From assembly GCA_035711385.1 (NCBI GenBank), contig DASTCG010000091.1, positions 1 to 5,385 of the forward strand: a stretch of DNA of 5,385 nucleotides, in the 5' to 3' direction. Shown one piece after another: positions 4,909 through 5,385 of this stretch. Made by a program: the position numbers and the translations under genes. Positions within the stretch are counted from its first letter, which is position 1. Each line of letters opens with the position of its first letter. The stretch is from JACDAN01 sp035711385 (GTDB lineage Bacteria > Actinomycetota > Thermoleophilia > Gaiellales > Gaiellaceae). Below the pieces are notes generated by a model. The model had not been told where the DNA came from. It saw only the letters and a program-made list of their open reading frames with translations, and ran no database searches.

Positions 4909-5385
4909 CTACTCCCCGCGCTCCCCGAGGACGAAACGAGGCTCGGCCTGGGCGCCGGCCGCCCGCTCGGCCGCCGGTCTTCTGGCCGAAGCGAGGACGA
5001 GCCCCGCGAGGATCGCCGCGACGCCCAGGAGCTGGAGCGTCGTGGGAGCCTCGTCGAGCAGGAGCGCCGCAAAGAAGACCGCGCAGACCGGCTGCACGGT
5101 CAGGAGGACGGAGGTCACGGCCGCCGGCATGCGTGGCAGCGAGTTCGTGATCAGCAGCCAGCCGACTACCTGGGAGGAGAGGGCCAGGACGAGGAGCCAG
5201 ACCTGCGCGGAAGGCGGCGGGAAGAAGTCGAGCTCTCCGAGGGCAAGGCCGGCCGGGACAATGCAGACGGCGCAGGCGAGAGTGGCGTCGGAGAGCGGGC
5301 CGGCGAGCCGCCTGAGGTCGCTCGCGCCGTGGCGAAGCGTGAGGAGGAAGGCCGTGTAGGCGACGCCGGTCAGCAGTCCGAATGC
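4909..5385 (-). CDS. EamA/DMT-family transporter, C-terminal half (5' end missing)
   Basis: The frame is open from the right edge (5385) to TAG at 4909, giving 158 residues. It covers the second EamA repeat of a ten-helix drug/metabolite transporter, a family moving small metabolites such as amino acids across the cytoplasmic membrane; the substrate cannot be told from this part. Helices are visible at about residues 1-16 (AFGLLTGVAYTAFLLT), 34-50, 62-82 (VWLLVLALSSQVVGWLLIT), 90-110 (VTSVLLTVQPVCAVFFAALL) and 116-133 (TLQLLGVAAILAGLVLAS). The segment LPRMPAAVTSVLLTVQPVCA followed by LDEAPTTLQLLG is the typical EamA C-terminal signature. A hydrophilic 25-residue tail rich in Ala, Arg and Glu follows. 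An internal ATG at 5130 should not be taken as the start, because the family's helices continue upstream of it. It is followed 9 bp downstream by the RDD gene, probably in one operon. Confidence 0.9.
   Translation of the reverse strand, partial: AFGLLTGVAYTAFLLTLRHGASDLRRLAGPLSDATLACAVCIVPAGLALGELDFFPPPSAQVWLLVLALSSQVVGWLLITNSLPRMPAAVTSVLLTVQPVCAVFFAALLLDEAPTTLQLLGVAAILAGLVLASARRPAAERAAGAQAEPRFVLGERGE

Noticed and set aside
4909..5130. A separate 73-residue small membrane protein starting at ATG 5130
   Set aside because: The same frame stays open to the window edge and encodes further EamA helices upstream, so this is the tail of a larger transporter.

Overview
The window looks like a chromosomal housekeeping stretch from a high-GC actinobacterium-like organism. 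The evidence is strong GC bias at third codon positions, GTG/TTG starts, a mycobacterial-type CarD, and two secreted beta-propellers of a kind common in Thermoleophilia (Gaiellales/Solirubrobacterales). The class-level placement is inference from protein style, not from a marker gene. No RNA gene, CRISPR array, insertion sequence, phage gene or transfer signature was seen.

Layout: (1) Positions 1-2400, minus strand, read right to left: radA (DNA repair/recombination ATPase), then carD (RNA polymerase-binding transcription regulator), then the N-terminal 99 residues of a membrane-anchored protein that best fits the PIN/TRAM (YacL) family and runs off the left edge. The 142 bases between radA and the preferred carD start hold a 13-bp perfect hairpin directly after the radA stop, a small A/T hairpin with a T run, a TATACT -10-like box, a second GC-rich hairpin in the presumed carD leader, and a strong Shine-Dalgarno that selects a TTG start. 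(2) Positions 2401-2473: a 73-bp divergent intergenic region. (3) Positions 2474-4550, plus strand: two exported propeller proteins 49 bp apart, a TolB/PD40-type propeller and an NHL-repeat propeller with an extra N-terminal beta domain. (4) Positions 4540-5385, minus strand: the C-terminal half of an EamA/DMT transporter (cut by the right edge), followed 9 bp later by a short RDD-family membrane protein. The RDD gene converges on the NHL gene and their 3' ends overlap by 11 bp.

How they may work together: radA-carD-yacL resembles the conserved Firmicutes/Actinobacteria neighbourhood around radA, disA, yacL, carD and ispD, and is a stress/repair/transcription housekeeping cluster. The two propellers are probably co-transcribed, but their ligands are unknown. 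The EamA-RDD pair is probably a small membrane-protein operon. I found no convincing novel system. The points most worth a second look are the compact terminator/promoter/leader region before carD, the RDD protein that seems to lack the middle of its domain, the exported propeller pair, and the symmetric overlap of two convergent stop codons.
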